A stretch of DNA of 64,000 nucleotides from CAJXVY01 sp965660355 (GCA_965660355.1 CBFHZN010000007.1:6105-70104), one strand, 5' to 3'. Positions 40,301-49,309 are shown, numbered from the stretch's first letter. Numbers and translations: made by a program. The notes: generated by a model not told the origin, from the letters alone.

Positions 40301-43247
40301 GAGTGAACCTCGTGTGGTTGGGGAAGAAGTGCGGGTATCCCAAGGAGATTGGGTCGCAACTGGTACAGTAAGTGAAAGTGAAGTTATTGATACCCAATCA
40401 GATGTTGTTTCTCAAGATACTGATGAGATCGTAACCACAGAGTTACTTGATTTTGACTTAGAAGAAAATGATCTTTGGTTTGATGATCGCACTCGTAATA
40501 TTAGAGTCGATAACAGACCGGGCGAAGTCCGGACAATCGACACCATTACCGAAACGACTGTCGAGACTCGCGAGACAGTTGAAACTGTCGATACAACAAC
40601 TTTGGAGCAGACTACTACAACCGAAGTAGAGACTGAATTCCAGACTGACACTACTTTTACAACAACGACCGACACAACCACAACCGTAAACCGCGTTGCT
40701 AGTGAACATACTATTCGCGAAGTTGTTGGTTCACGAGTGGTGGATGTGTTGACAATCCCTTGGATGCGCTCAAGAGTTGTGTCTTTCCGTGCGACAGGTC
40801 TTAGACCAAATACTCGTTATTTCCCATTCTTTGATCAGACCTTGGTCGAAACTTTCTGTAAGAATACTTCGGACACCACAGGATTTGTTAGATTTTCGGA
40901 TCGTGACCCCGAGTTTCGTAGAACGAGTTTGACTCCCTCGACTAGACACAGTGACCTGAACGCAGATAGTATATTGCTTTCGGATGCAAATGGTACAGTT
41001 CAAGGCGAGTTTGAACTTCCGAACAACAGTGCTATGCGGTTTTCTACTGGAACCAAAGAGTTTGCACTCTTGGATATCAGTAAATATGACCTTGACAATG
41101 CGTTGTCTTTCTGTACAAACTTCTATACCTCAACCGGGTTTATTGATGTTGTACAAGAAACGGTTCATAGTACTCGTGTATTGGAGATTGTTGGTGACCG
41201 ATCTACGACATCAAATACTGACTTCCGGACAGAATCTACGCTTTCTACCGAGGTGACATCTGATACAACCGTTGCGACAGATGTTCAGGTCGAGACATCG
41301 GTGACCGAAAATGTTAGTCAGGAAACGACAACAGATGTAAGTACTCGAACCGAGTTCATTCCGCCAGCAGCGATCTATACCGATCCCCTTGCACAAACCT
41401 TTGCGGTCAATGGCGGGGATGAGAAGAACGGGGTGTTCTTAACTAAGGTTAGAGTTTATTTTGCGACCAAGGATGCTGGCGATGTACCATGCAGACTTGA
41501 GATTCGTCCGACAGTGAACGGCGTGCCAAGTTCTGATGTGGTTGTTCCGGGATCAAAGGTGACTAAGACACCTGCTCAAGTTACTGCAATCGATGAAGTT
41601 GTTGGTTCTAATCCGACAGTCTCTGACATGTTGGCGAACGGTACAGACTTTGAGTTCGAAGAACCGATTTACCTTCGAGGCGCAACAGAGTATGCAATCG
41701 TTTTGGTTTCTAGTTCTATGGAGTATAAGGTCTTTATCTCACAAGTGACCGACTTCGAACTTGGTACGACCGAACGAAGAATTTCAAAACAACCATATCT
41801 TGGTTCGTTGTTTAAGTCTCAAAACTCGCGTTTGTGGGAACCGTCTCAGGACGAAGATCTTGCGTTCCAGATGTATCGTGCAGAATTTGAAAATGAAGGC
41901 AATGTTTTCCTTACCAATGTTAATGCTCCGCCTGCGATTCTCACAAAGAATCCGTTGTATATGGACAGCGGTAGCAACTCGGTAACGGTCTTTAATCGTA
42001 ACCACGGACTCAGACCGGGTGACATTACTCTGATCGAAGGACTTGACTCTGATACGACCTATAATGGTGTACTCGGATCTTCTATCCTTGGACAGAGAAT
42101 CGTAACCGAAGCAGATGGTTCAGGATATCGTTTCGATGCCGACTCCGCTTCGACTTCAAGAGGTCGATTCGGTGGTGGTAAGGTAAGAGGTTCTCAGAAT
42201 ATGACATTCGAGACTCTCTATCCGACTATCCAAACCCTGAAACCAGAGAACACTACCCTGACATTCTCGGGTAAGTTCACTTCTCAATCTTCTTTGGTCA
42301 ACCCATCTGCAGGTCGATACAGTCAAGACAATTCGTTTGAGTTGATCAAGAACTATGGCAACTATTACTTCCAGTCGCCTAAGATGATCGCAAACCCGAT
42401 CGAAGAAGCAAATGAACTTGCGGTATTTGACAAACCCAAGTCTGCGATTGTTCAGGTCAACCTGACAACTTCGGATACCAAGGTATCGCCTGTGATTGAT
42501 ATGCAGAGAGCGGGTCTTGGTTTGATCGGTAACCTGATTGACCAACAGAAGTCGGACACTGACGAAACATTTGTGTTTGATGCAGACAGTGATCAAGCAA
42601 CATTTACCGGAACAGATAACTTTGGCAATACCTTGAGTTATGGAACCGGAGACAATGATTACATTTCGGTTTATGTTTCGGACTCTGCTGATCCCACACT
42701 TGGTTCTTTGATTAACCGTGGACAGTATACCGCAAAAGACGGTAATAATGTTGTGTTTAACGACCCCGCACAGATTGACAGTGGGGATGTGGTGACTATT
42801 CAAAGTTATCAGGTCGGAAGTAGTAATGACAACATTCCGTTGTCATATGTAAGAGAGACACATCCGTTCTTGGGTTCAAGTCTTGCAAAACATGTGACGA
42901 TTCCGGTGACTCTGGAAAATGATGGGTTTGGGTTGAAGATTATCCTTGCTGCTAACAAACCACCCGAAGCGGACTTTGATGTCTATTACAAGACTGCAAG
43001 TGCGGACGATGCGTTGTCAGCAATCGCATGGACAAAGGCAAATGCGGATGACACCCTACCTTCAGACACCAATAGAACAACTTTCCGTGAGTACCGTTAT
43101 ACAATCGGTGGGTTTGGAGATGAAAACAACCTCAATGGTGCAGAACTACCCGAGTTCCGGAAGTTCCAAGTCAAGGTTGTCCTAAGATCTACCAATAGCG
43201 CCAAGGTTCCGTTGATTCGAGACTTGAGGTGTATTGCACTAACATAA
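37311..43247 (+). CDS. Giant tail/baseplate protein, DUF4815 type (1978 aa)
   Basis: The N-terminal 350 residues (TKPFTEQIFRTTYKDDYRDSDNYHRILFNSGRALQARELTQLQTIIQ) are the DUF4815-type domain common to marine T4-like phages. Beta-rich repeats with fibronectin/discoidin-like strands follow. Two Thr/Val/Glu-rich low-complexity blocks (residues about 1076-1130 and 1298-1350) flank a segment with IPWMRSRVVSFRATGLRPNTRYFPFF, recalled in cyanophage proteins. The C-terminal 500 residues contain more beta domains. Likely a long tail fibre or baseplate-attached fibre; receptor function is unknown. Its size is far above any T4 tail-fibre gene except gp34. Confidence 0.65.
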   Translation: MTKPFTEQIFRTTYKDDYRDSDNYHRILFNSGRALQARELTQLQTIIQKEIERFGSNIFRDGAPVNPGGVKTYNKFEFIKISANTPLPSDKSLLENAIFTGQTSDIRFKILRAIAAENDDPETIYVQYLDGGSEDIEVPERVTPGESITGLVDGNSQTFEVQTTNTSSNPAFGQGCAFEVGQGSFYVQGHFVYNEQQLIILSKYSQSYNGEIGFRVLQDIVTSDDEPALFDNQGVTPNRSSPGADRYRIRLQLVRKEDVLESENYVTISDVFNGRIVQKPTADQGLKSIRDFVATRNKEISGNFIKKYFRAQFLPNDDNSFKLRVDPGLAYINGYRVEKKKPSNLVVNKPTQTFTQDNDQTLVDYGNYFVVSGQAGFGGKGMPDFGSCEELELRDAEDYGGAFIGTTNVRAITEWQNGLYKLHVFNTRIAKKGYSTRDIKSIGSSPTTYYNIFNVNNQTLFETKEKKLLFDTPIQRPESFSSISLTGQRVFSGQQANGSGIVSITLSGGANEAFTNTNDWVIADDSDAFVSGYSISIVGAQSETANISGLTPGEFYDIAAYVRKGTASIRTKTLTEETVTSAVESDGQGLLTIPLEKSDIYEVSRIRKNDSDGEDLFNSFIVDTGARDTHYDDGVLIYKGGSLDSSDNVFVRFKYFAHGSGDFFAVNSYNGQVAYRDIPAHRMDNGRLVSLRDVLDFRPSTDGSGNFNTVNELPQPTGLVEADASYYLPRKDKLILSQTGELRYLQGTPSLQPEFPTTPVDCIDLYKYELNANTLHTKDLKGRLLPMKGYTMSDISKLESKLDKVEEMATLSLLELSTKNLQVLDSSGIDRTKAGFFVDNFANHTYSDTKNIEYRASIDPQKKFLRPSHKDHNIDLYYDSSDADNLQVTKKGDLVMLDFEEVDWLAQPSASRTENLNPFHVERIIGQVELSPSTDHWRETEITEPLVIDQGTVLDTNQALLWNSHEWNWSGRDLNELQVGAVVGQSTSSNTSTTSNTSEPRVVGEEVRVSQGDWVATGTVSESEVIDTQSDVVSQDTDEIVTTELLDFDLEENDLWFDDRTRNIRVDNRPGEVRTIDTITETTVETRETVETVDTTTLEQTTTTEVETEFQTDTTFTTTTDTTTTVNRVASEHTIREVVGSRVVDVLTIPWMRSRVVSFRATGLRPNTRYFPFFDQTLVETFCKNTSDTTGFVRFSDRDPEFRRTSLTPSTRHSDLNADSILLSDANGTVQGEFELPNNSAMRFSTGTKEFALLDISKYDLDNALSFCTNFYTSTGFIDVVQETVHSTRVLEIVGDRSTTSNTDFRTESTLSTEVTSDTTVATDVQVETSVTENVSQETTTDVSTRTEFIPPAAIYTDPLAQTFAVNGGDEKNGVFLTKVRVYFATKDAGDVPCRLEIRPTVNGVPSSDVVVPGSKVTKTPAQVTAIDEVVGSNPTVSDMLANGTDFEFEEPIYLRGATEYAIVLVSSSMEYKVFISQVTDFELGTTERRISKQPYLGSLFKSQNSRLWEPSQDEDLAFQMYRAEFENEGNVFLTNVNAPPAILTKNPLYMDSGSNSVTVFNRNHGLRPGDITLIEGLDSDTTYNGVLGSSILGQRIVTEADGSGYRFDADSASTSRGRFGGGKVRGSQNMTFETLYPTIQTLKPENTTLTFSGKFTSQSSLVNPSAGRYSQDNSFELIKNYGNYYFQSPKMIANPIEEANELAVFDKPKSAIVQVNLTTSDTKVSPVIDMQRAGLGLIGNLIDQQKSDTDETFVFDADSDQATFTGTDNFGNTLSYGTGDNDYISVYVSDSADPTLGSLINRGQYTAKDGNNVVFNDPAQIDSGDVVTIQSYQVGSSNDNIPLSYVRETHPFLGSSLAKHVTIPVTLENDGFGLKIILAANKPPEADFDVYYKTASADDALSAIAWTKANADDTLPSDTNRTTFREYRYTIGGFGDENNLNGAELPEFRKFQVKVVLRSTNSAKVPLIRDLRCIALT

Positions 43248-43253
43248 GGACAT

Positions 43254-43487
43254 ATGATGAGTAGGAAACTGCGTAAGGTCGAAGGTGTGGATGACTTCTA
43301 TCGTGATGAACAAAGTGGAGTGATTATCAATATAAATAGTGAGGAGATTCGTGCCTCTCGGAAACGTAGGCAGATGATAAAACACAAACAAAAAGAGCAA
43401 GAGAACCTGAAAGATACTGTCAAAGATCTTCAGGGCGAAATGAAAGAGATTAAGTCTTTGCTCACTCAACTAGTAGAGAAGAAGTAG
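43254..43487 (+). CDS. Small coiled-coil protein
   Basis: 77 residues with AAGGA 6 bases upstream of ATGATG. Residues 15-30 (DDFYRDEQSGVIININSEE) precede a basic stretch (RASRKRRQMIKHKQKEQ) and a C-terminal heptad-type helix (LKDTVKDLQGEMKEIKSLLTQLVEKK). Similar proteins follow the giant gene in marine T4-like phages as remembered. A late promoter element lies within it at 43331. Confidence 0.6.
   Translation: MMSRKLRKVEGVDDFYRDEQSGVIININSEEIRASRKRRQMIKHKQKEQENLKDTVKDLQGEMKEIKSLLTQLVEKK
43331..43338 (+). promoter_or_regulatory. Internal T4-type late promoter element
   Basis: Exact TATAAATA inside the small coiled-coil gene, 150 bases before the ATG at 43488. It may give extra transcription of the following fibre gene; chance occurrence is also possible. 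Confidence 0.5.
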
Positions 43488-44186
43488 ATGGCACGTCCAA
43501 TAACACAGTTAACAGATACGTTCAAGATCTTTAGAGACAATGTTAATACAATCTCTAATAATGTTGGTGACCCCGTTGTTCTGACCACTACTCAAGACTC
43601 GGATCTTGTCTTTGCGGTCAATGAACTAGATTCAGACCTTCATGGCACGGGCGGGGGATCGGTCGCATCCTCGTTAACGACTCTTTCATACTCAAGTACT
43701 GCGGTTAGTGGTGGTCTGGTCGGTGCGTTTAATGCTGTTGACGGATTCATCGGAGCAGACTCATCTTCACTTACAACTGACTCGAAGACACTGGTCGGAT
43801 CTCTGAATGAACTCCATTCGGATGTGATCACCATCGAAGATTCTATTGGAGGCGGTGGACTTACTACCATTGCACAGACACTTGTAGGTGCGATCAACGA
43901 ACACGATGCAGAACTCGGTGCGACAGTAGAACTTGACTCAGACTATTTTGTGACACTCACCAACCCCAACCCATCGGTGGTAGATGGTCTAAATACTCTC
44001 AGTGCAGACGTGATTCAGTTATTTGATAGTTCAGGCGCACTGGATGCGCGAATTGGTGCTTTGTCAAATCTCGCCGCATCATTTGATAGTGCAGGTGCGA
44101 CCTCAAGCATTGTAGATGCCCTCAACCATTTAGCAAGTAAGATTATCGCTATATATGATGAGAATGGCGTTCTACTGAATACATAA
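43488..44186 (+). CDS. Short fibre-type structural protein with LVGA-N-E repeats
   Basis: 232 residues. Repeats of the form SLVGAFNAVDGFIG, TLVGSLNELHSDV, TLVGAINEHDAELG, each with a preceding T-linked segment, are typical of phage fibre and pilus-like shafts. Negative Asp/Ser bias (ELDSDLHGT, LDSDYF) is shared with the later fibre genes. It is likely a tail fibre connector. No receptor-binding domain is recognised. Confidence 0.62.
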   Translation: MARPITQLTDTFKIFRDNVNTISNNVGDPVVLTTTQDSDLVFAVNELDSDLHGTGGGSVASSLTTLSYSSTAVSGGLVGAFNAVDGFIGADSSSLTTDSKTLVGSLNELHSDVITIEDSIGGGGLTTIAQTLVGAINEHDAELGATVELDSDYFVTLTNPNPSVVDGLNTLSADVIQLFDSSGALDARIGALSNLAASFDSAGATSSIVDALNHLASKIIAIYDENGVLLNT

Positions 44187-44204
44187 AATAGGATTTAGGT
44201 TGTT

Positions 44205-46331
44205 ATGCCTGTAGCGAAATCAAAACCACTCAAGTTGCAGAGTGTTGACCAAGGTGACCTAAAGAGACTTAGTCCTACCGAAGAAAACTATCTTGCATAC
44301 TTGGTCGGTACACATCTAATCGAGAGTGACAGTGATACTGGTAATATCACTCTCAGTTCGACAGGCAATAACTCGATAGGGTCTTTTACAGACACCTTCT
44401 TCAATGAACCTGACGGGACTCATCCCGCGTCCGCAATTACTTCGGGTACGACCACAACCGAACTTTATCAGGTTGGAGGTAGTGCGGATGAGACTGATTC
44501 GGATTTTCGTAAACCTGTTGGATACTACAATCCCCCTACGGACGGGCCCGAGAGTGTCAGTTCCGAGGGTGTCTACGAAATGGCAGATTCTGACCTGAAT
44601 ATATTGATCGATAGAATCAATGGTAGAATCGCACAATCAGATTATCTTGGTCAGTTTCATCTAGGAACCACCGCTCCGAGTGGAGACTATAATCTCTTTC
44701 TGAACGGTGTCTTTACTGATACCCTAAACGACTCGACCGCAAATACCTACAATATCTACCGTAGGGAGTCACAGAGTGCGCCCAGTCAGATTTTGGACAG
44801 CGACTCTAACCCAACCCTCATCATGTCAGTAAAACGGTCTCAGGGAGACTCTGGCGACTTTGAGGGGCTAGAGAGAATGACCGAAAGACAGGTCAGGGTC
44901 TCGCTGGGTCAGAGAGCAAAGACTCAAAGATCTCTGACCGGAGGTATCGGTTCATATCAGTTAAGGTCATCTTCACAAGGTGCGCCTTCGACTGGTTCGT
45001 GGAGAATCGTAGGAACCGCAACCAATACGAAGAAAGAGACCGATGAGATTTCATATACCCGAAATCGGGTCTCGACATTTACCCGACAAAGACCCAGTGC
45101 ATTTACAAGAAACTCGGTTGATAACTTTGTGGGCAACTATGCGGGTGATTTTACTCGCGACTTCTCAGGTAACTTTGTAGGAAACTATAGTCGAGACTTT
45201 ATCGGAAACTATGTTGGCGATTATACCCGGGACTTTGCGGGTGCATATACCGGCAACTATTCGCGCACCTTTATTGGCGAATACTCCGGAAACTTTGTTG
45301 GCGATTTTGTGGGTAACTACACAAGGGGATTCACAAGAACCCTAACATTTTCACGAGACTCTACTCGTACAGTGACCGGATCATTCACGGGCGATTTTGT
45401 TGGTCAGAGAACGATCAACTTTGTGGGTAACTTTACGGGCAATTACAATCGAAACTTTATTGGTAACTATAGTAGAACGCCGTCATTTGTCGGGAACTAT
45501 TCAAGAAACATTACATCTACCAGAACCAGCACCCGAACAAGTAGTTCCACAGTAAGCGAAGGCCCATTTTACAGTGGTTCATTTGTTTTTCGAACCGGCG
45601 ATAATCTTACAGAAGTTATTTGGAACGGAATTACTGTTGTATCTGAAGATTTTGGCCCATTAACATCTGTGCCCGGTACTGATGGGTATACTTATTTTAG
45701 AGGCGCTTTTCAGGCGGGGCCTTTCCCCGGGGGGTTTAGTGAATATTCGGTTTCTAGATCACGAACTGAGTCCTTCACTGGAAACTTTGCGGGCAACTTT
45801 ACTCGGGTATCATCATTCACCCGAACTAGCACAAGGACGGAGTCTTTTTCTAGGACTCGGGTCTCTTCATTTACTCGTCAGACTACAGGCGACTTTATTG
45901 GTAACTTTACGGGCAATTTCACCCGATCAAGAACCGTTAACTTTACAGGTAACTTTATTGGAAACTATGCCCGGTCAGTTACCTATACCGGCAACTTCAC
46001 AAGAGATCGCGAAACCAGTTTTACCCGGGACTTTACGAGAAATAGAATTTCGACTTATACTCGGGTCTCAACACGGAATAGTGTATTGAACTTTACACGC
46101 AACTCTACCAGAACCAGAACATCTGCGTTTACAAGAGAAAGAACAGGTACTCGAACTTCTTCGTTTACCCGAGACTTTACGAGAACAAGGTCATCATCGT
46201 TTACCGGAAACTATAGTCGTGATATCACAGACACTTTCTCTCGAACATTGATAGATAGTTTTGTTGGCACAACAATTCAACCAACCAGTAGTGTGATCGA
46301 GACCTATAGTCTTTATGTAAGATACGCATAA
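44205..46331 (+). CDS. Tetrapeptide-repeat fibre protein A (708 aa)
   Basis: The N-terminal 280 residues form a globular domain (LSPTEENYLAYLVGTHL, SGTTTTELYQVGGS, GGIGSYQLRSSS) shared with the next gene. From about residue 283 the protein is a run of four-residue units [ND][FY]x[GR]: NFVG-NYAG-DFTR-DFSG-NFVG and so on, with R at every third unit, mixed with STRT/SFTR units. A non-repeat insert (about 449-518) of other composition interrupts it, then repeats continue to about 670. The C-terminus TSSVIETYSLYVRYA is shared with the paralogue. Likely a fibrous virion protein; no receptor domain is recognised. Confidence 0.72.
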   Translation: MPVAKSKPLKLQSVDQGDLKRLSPTEENYLAYLVGTHLIESDSDTGNITLSSTGNNSIGSFTDTFFNEPDGTHPASAITSGTTTTELYQVGGSADETDSDFRKPVGYYNPPTDGPESVSSEGVYEMADSDLNILIDRINGRIAQSDYLGQFHLGTTAPSGDYNLFLNGVFTDTLNDSTANTYNIYRRESQSAPSQILDSDSNPTLIMSVKRSQGDSGDFEGLERMTERQVRVSLGQRAKTQRSLTGGIGSYQLRSSSQGAPSTGSWRIVGTATNTKKETDEISYTRNRVSTFTRQRPSAFTRNSVDNFVGNYAGDFTRDFSGNFVGNYSRDFIGNYVGDYTRDFAGAYTGNYSRTFIGEYSGNFVGDFVGNYTRGFTRTLTFSRDSTRTVTGSFTGDFVGQRTINFVGNFTGNYNRNFIGNYSRTPSFVGNYSRNITSTRTSTRTSSSTVSEGPFYSGSFVFRTGDNLTEVIWNGITVVSEDFGPLTSVPGTDGYTYFRGAFQAGPFPGGFSEYSVSRSRTESFTGNFAGNFTRVSSFTRTSTRTESFSRTRVSSFTRQTTGDFIGNFTGNFTRSRTVNFTGNFIGNYARSVTYTGNFTRDRETSFTRDFTRNRISTYTRVSTRNSVLNFTRNSTRTRTSAFTRERTGTRTSSFTRDFTRTRSSSFTGNYSRDITDTFSRTLIDSFVGTTIQPTSSVIETYSLYVRYA
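45054..46216 (+). repeat. 12-bp periodic coding repeat in fibre protein A
   Basis: About 95 tandem four-codon units with the codon pattern AAC/GAC-TTT/TAT-x-GGT/CGx; the non-repeat insert spans about 45553-45760. DNA identity between units is moderate, so the repeat is kept by the protein more than by DNA slippage. Confidence 0.72.
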
Positions 46332-46335
46332 ATAG
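46328..46335 (+). promoter_or_regulatory. Late promoter variant (CATAAATA)
   Basis: One mismatch to TATAAATA; it overlaps the TAA stop of fibre protein A (46329-46331), 26 bases before the ATG at 46361. Confidence 0.6.
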
Positions 46336-46360
46336 GATATATTGATACAGGATTAGATGA

Positions 46361-48085
46361 ATGTCAAATGACACGCCACTTAAATTAGAAGGCACAAACG
46401 CAGACCTTCAACAGTTTTCTTCTACGGAAGAGAACTATCTTGCATATGTGGTCGGTCAATCGAACCTAGCGGGTACGACAGGTGATGTCGGGGATATCAC
46501 CCTAACATCTACCTCAAACCATTTGGTCGGTGATTTTGTTGATACTTTCTATAACGAACCCGTTGGGACTCATCCCGCATCTTCTATCTCTTCGGGGTCA
46601 ACCACGACTAATCTATACCAAGTCGCAGGTTCGGCATCTCCTTCGACCGGCGCACTAAGACCAGTCAGTTATGAAGTCGATAGCAACGGCGATCCCAGTC
46701 TTTATGAAATGACCGATACGGACTTAAATGTCTTGGCAGATCGTCTCAATTCGCGGATTGCGACCTCCGATTATTCGGGAATCTATGCATTGGGGTCTTC
46801 TGCGCCGAGCGGAGATTATTCGGTTCATTTGTCAAGTGTGTTTTCGGATACACAGACAGACGGAACCAATGTAGATTATAATATCTACCAAAGAACCACA
46901 ATGCCTGCCCCCGCCACCACTCGGTCGATTGGTTTGCGTAGTGATGGTGATCTTCAGGAAATGGGAGATAGTGATATTGCGGACACGGTAGGCGCATTTG
47001 TAAGAGCGTCCCGAGTCAATGGCGGTATCGGTTCATATCAACTGAGAAGTTCATCCGAAGGGACGCCGACCGATCCGGGTTCTTGGAAAGCAGTCGGTAC
47101 TGCGACCAATACTCAAAAAGATTTGGTCGAATCGAATTATACGCGAAATCGTAGTTCCGCATTTACTCGTAACAGGGTAACTAACTTTGCGGGCGACTTT
47201 GTGGGGAACTATGCAAGAAACTTCGCGGGTAACTTTGTTGGTAACTATGCTCGAAACTTTGCGGGCGACTTTGTAGGTAACTACTCTCGGACAAGCACAA
47301 GGACTTCTACCAGAACCAGTACCCGAAACTTTGTGGGTAACTTTGTAGGTAACTTTGGTGGTAACTATGCTCGAAATTTTGTGGGCAACTTTTTTGGTAA
47401 CTACGGAAGAACTGCGACCAGAACCAGTACTCGAACAAGCACCCGAAGTGCTACCGCATTTTACACCGGAAACTTTACAGGAACTTTTACTAGAGCTCTT
47501 GCATATGCGCGTTTCAGATCAAGTACTTTTAGTCGCACCGCATCATTTTTCCGGGAAGGGCCGCCGATTGCGCCAGGCGAACCAGGCCTGATTGAGTTTT
47601 ATACCCGAACCGAGAATTATAGCAGAACATTTGTAGGTAACTATATTCGGTTCAACCAAGAACCTTATTCTAGGACATCTACCAGAACGAGTACAGGAAG
47701 TTTCTTTGGTAACTTTACCGGAAACTTTTTTGGCAACTTCTTTGGTAACTATAACCGATCCCGCGCCACAAGTTTTTTTGGTAACTTCACTCGCACTTCT
47801 ACTAGAACTAGTACCCGAAATGATATTGCATCTTATGCTGGTAACTTTGGGGGCAACTTTGTGGGTAACTACAACCGAAACCGAGTTACAAACTTTTTAG
47901 GAAACTTCACCCGAGACCGGGTCACAAACTTTGCCGGAAACTTTACTCGTAATCGAGTTACCAACTTTGCGGGCGACTTTGTTGGAAACTACAGTAGAAA
48001 TATAGTTGATAACTTCACGGGAACAACAATTGGTTCAAGTTCAAGTGTAATTGAGACCTATACCCTCTATGTAAGAACCGCATAG
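46361..48085 (+). CDS. Tetrapeptide-repeat fibre protein B (574 aa)
   Basis: A shorter paralogue of the preceding gene with the same domains: N-terminal globular region (FSSTEENYLAYVVGQ, GGIGSYQLRSSS) to about residue 257, a repeat tract (NFAG-DFVG-NYAR-NFAG-NFVG) from about 258 to 545, and the same C-terminus (TTIGSSSSVIETYTLYVR). The tract is interrupted by a longer insert (about 365-428, with FREGPPIAPGEPGLIEF) that differs from the insert in protein A. Short STRT blocks recur. Tandem duplication followed by replacement of the insert is the simplest history. Confidence 0.72.
   Translation: MSNDTPLKLEGTNADLQQFSSTEENYLAYVVGQSNLAGTTGDVGDITLTSTSNHLVGDFVDTFYNEPVGTHPASSISSGSTTTNLYQVAGSASPSTGALRPVSYEVDSNGDPSLYEMTDTDLNVLADRLNSRIATSDYSGIYALGSSAPSGDYSVHLSSVFSDTQTDGTNVDYNIYQRTTMPAPATTRSIGLRSDGDLQEMGDSDIADTVGAFVRASRVNGGIGSYQLRSSSEGTPTDPGSWKAVGTATNTQKDLVESNYTRNRSSAFTRNRVTNFAGDFVGNYARNFAGNFVGNYARNFAGDFVGNYSRTSTRTSTRTSTRNFVGNFVGNFGGNYARNFVGNFFGNYGRTATRTSTRTSTRSATAFYTGNFTGTFTRALAYARFRSSTFSRTASFFREGPPIAPGEPGLIEFYTRTENYSRTFVGNYIRFNQEPYSRTSTRTSTGSFFGNFTGNFFGNFFGNYNRSRATSFFGNFTRTSTRTSTRNDIASYAGNFGGNFVGNYNRNRVTNFLGNFTRDRVTNFAGNFTRNRVTNFAGDFVGNYSRNIVDNFTGTTIGSSSSVIETYTLYVRTA
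47135..47996 (+). repeat. 12-bp periodic coding repeat in fibre protein B
   Basis: Tandem four-codon units of the same [ND][FY]x[GR] type as in 45054-46216, with AAC TTT GTG GGT and GGC AAC TTT recurring. The insert spans about 47455-47640. Confidence 0.7.
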
Positions 48086-48123
48086 ATAATACTAAACGAT
48101 AATGACCTTTGTAGGAGAAAGAA

Positions 48124-48597
48124 ATGAGTTATAGAAAATGGATGGACAATGCGTTTTGGGAAAGTCCCGAAAAGGAGATGCTAAACTGCATCCTTGAGAT
48201 CGAAGATGATGTCGGTCGGGTAACCCGTCAGGTAATGAAGTTAAAACGAACCACCGAAGAAGGAGAAGAGAATCCTGATTTCAAAGAAGTGGTTGACTTT
48301 CTAGGTTCTGACCTGATTGACAAGAATACCGAAGAACGCACCGAACGGAAAAAGAAAGAAGCAGAAGAAGAGAAACAACGAGAACTCGAACACGCAAAGG
48401 CGCGCAAACTCGAACAACTCTTCAACTACAAACTCGAAGCATTCGAGGTAGAAGAAATTAAGAACTGTAAGAATCGTCAGTTGAAGTCCAAACTTCGCCG
48501 TGCAAAATCCAAAGTCGAAGTGGATATGTACGCTATCATGATCATGATGGAAGAAAAGAAACGCGAAGAAGAGGAAAAGGCGAGTGGAAAAGACTAA
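48124..48597 (+). CDS. Charged helical protein, unassigned
   Basis: 157 residues with AGGAG upstream. The N-terminus (KWMDNAFWESPEKEMLNC) precedes a glutamate/lysine-rich helix (about 85-150, KKKEAEEEKQRELEHAKARKLEQ) likely to form a coiled coil. I recall comparable proteins in T4-like cyanophages beside fibre genes. The 3' end overlaps the following GTG start by 14 bases. No enzymatic motif is visible. Confidence 0.55.
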   Translation: MSYRKWMDNAFWESPEKEMLNCILEIEDDVGRVTRQVMKLKRTTEEGEENPDFKEVVDFLGSDLIDKNTEERTERKKKEAEEEKQRELEHAKARKLEQLFNYKLEAFEVEEIKNCKNRQLKSKLRRAKSKVEVDMYAIMIMMEEKKREEEEKASGKD

Positions 48598-49309
48598 GGG
48601 TTATGTTATAGTCGCATCCAACAAGATTAACTTTTATCGATATGCGATCAATCTTGCAGAGTCTATCCTAGATTATTATGAAGATGCAAAGATAACTCTA
48701 TTCTGTGAAGAGTGGATGTTCGAAGAACAACATCAAGAACTCTTTGACAATGTTGTCTTTTGTGGAAGTCATTATCGCGAAAAGTTAAATGGGATGGCGC
48801 AATCTCCGTATGATCTCACCATGTATCTTGATGCAGACATGGAGTGCGAGCACGAAGATATTCGACATGTGTTCGATGAATTGGGCGATCATGATGTTAT
48901 GTTTAGTTGTCTGACAGACGATCGTTCTTATGTCTATGCAGAACGTGAGTTTGATACGCCCGAAGGAAAAGAAAAGTTCACTGTATGTGGAGCGGTTTGT
49001 CTTTATGACATGACTAAACCAATTGTTCGTGAATTCATGCAGGACTGGTGGGAACTCACACGAAGACAAATGGATGGAGAGTGGTGGCCTGAAGGATATT
49101 CCGAGTCTCTACGCTCTTGGGATCAGTTTTCTCTTTGGTGGTTGATCGAAAAAGAACCTAAATATCAAGAGTTAAGGTTGGGCATTTTTGAAGATGACCT
49201 TCGGTGGAACTATTACAATGCACTGAACTGGGCAGTCACAAAACCACAAGGAGAGGTTGTACTAAGGCATTACTCTTGTGGTCTAGACAAAGACGGTTAT
49301 ATTATTTAA
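48584..49309 (+). CDS. GT-A-fold glycosyltransferase among fibre genes
   Basis: 241 residues starting on GTG at 48584. DAD at about residue 85 in LTMYLDADMEC is the metal site, and YSCGLDKDGYII at the C-terminus supplies the last strand. Between are long W-rich segments (DWWELTRRQMDGEWWPEGY, WDQFSLWWLIEK) typical of GT8/GT32-like enzymes. It lies between repeat-fibre genes and two oxygenases, not in the glycan block, so a virion-protein target such as the fibres nearby is a reasonable inference. Confidence 0.68.
   Translation: MEKTKGYVIVASNKINFYRYAINLAESILDYYEDAKITLFCEEWMFEEQHQELFDNVVFCGSHYREKLNGMAQSPYDLTMYLDADMECEHEDIRHVFDELGDHDVMFSCLTDDRSYVYAEREFDTPEGKEKFTVCGAVCLYDMTKPIVREFMQDWWELTRRQMDGEWWPEGYSESLRSWDQFSLWWLIEKEPKYQELRLGIFEDDLRWNYYNALNWAVTKPQGEVVLRHYSCGLDKDGYII

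Noticed and set aside
42156..42803. Minus-strand frame inside the giant tail gene
   Set aside because: No start signals, no family features, and codon positions follow the + strand gene.
45054..48050. CRISPR-like or other non-coding tandem array
   Set aside because: The 12-bp period is made of whole codons in an open frame and unit identity is at the protein level; there are no equal spacers or cas genes.
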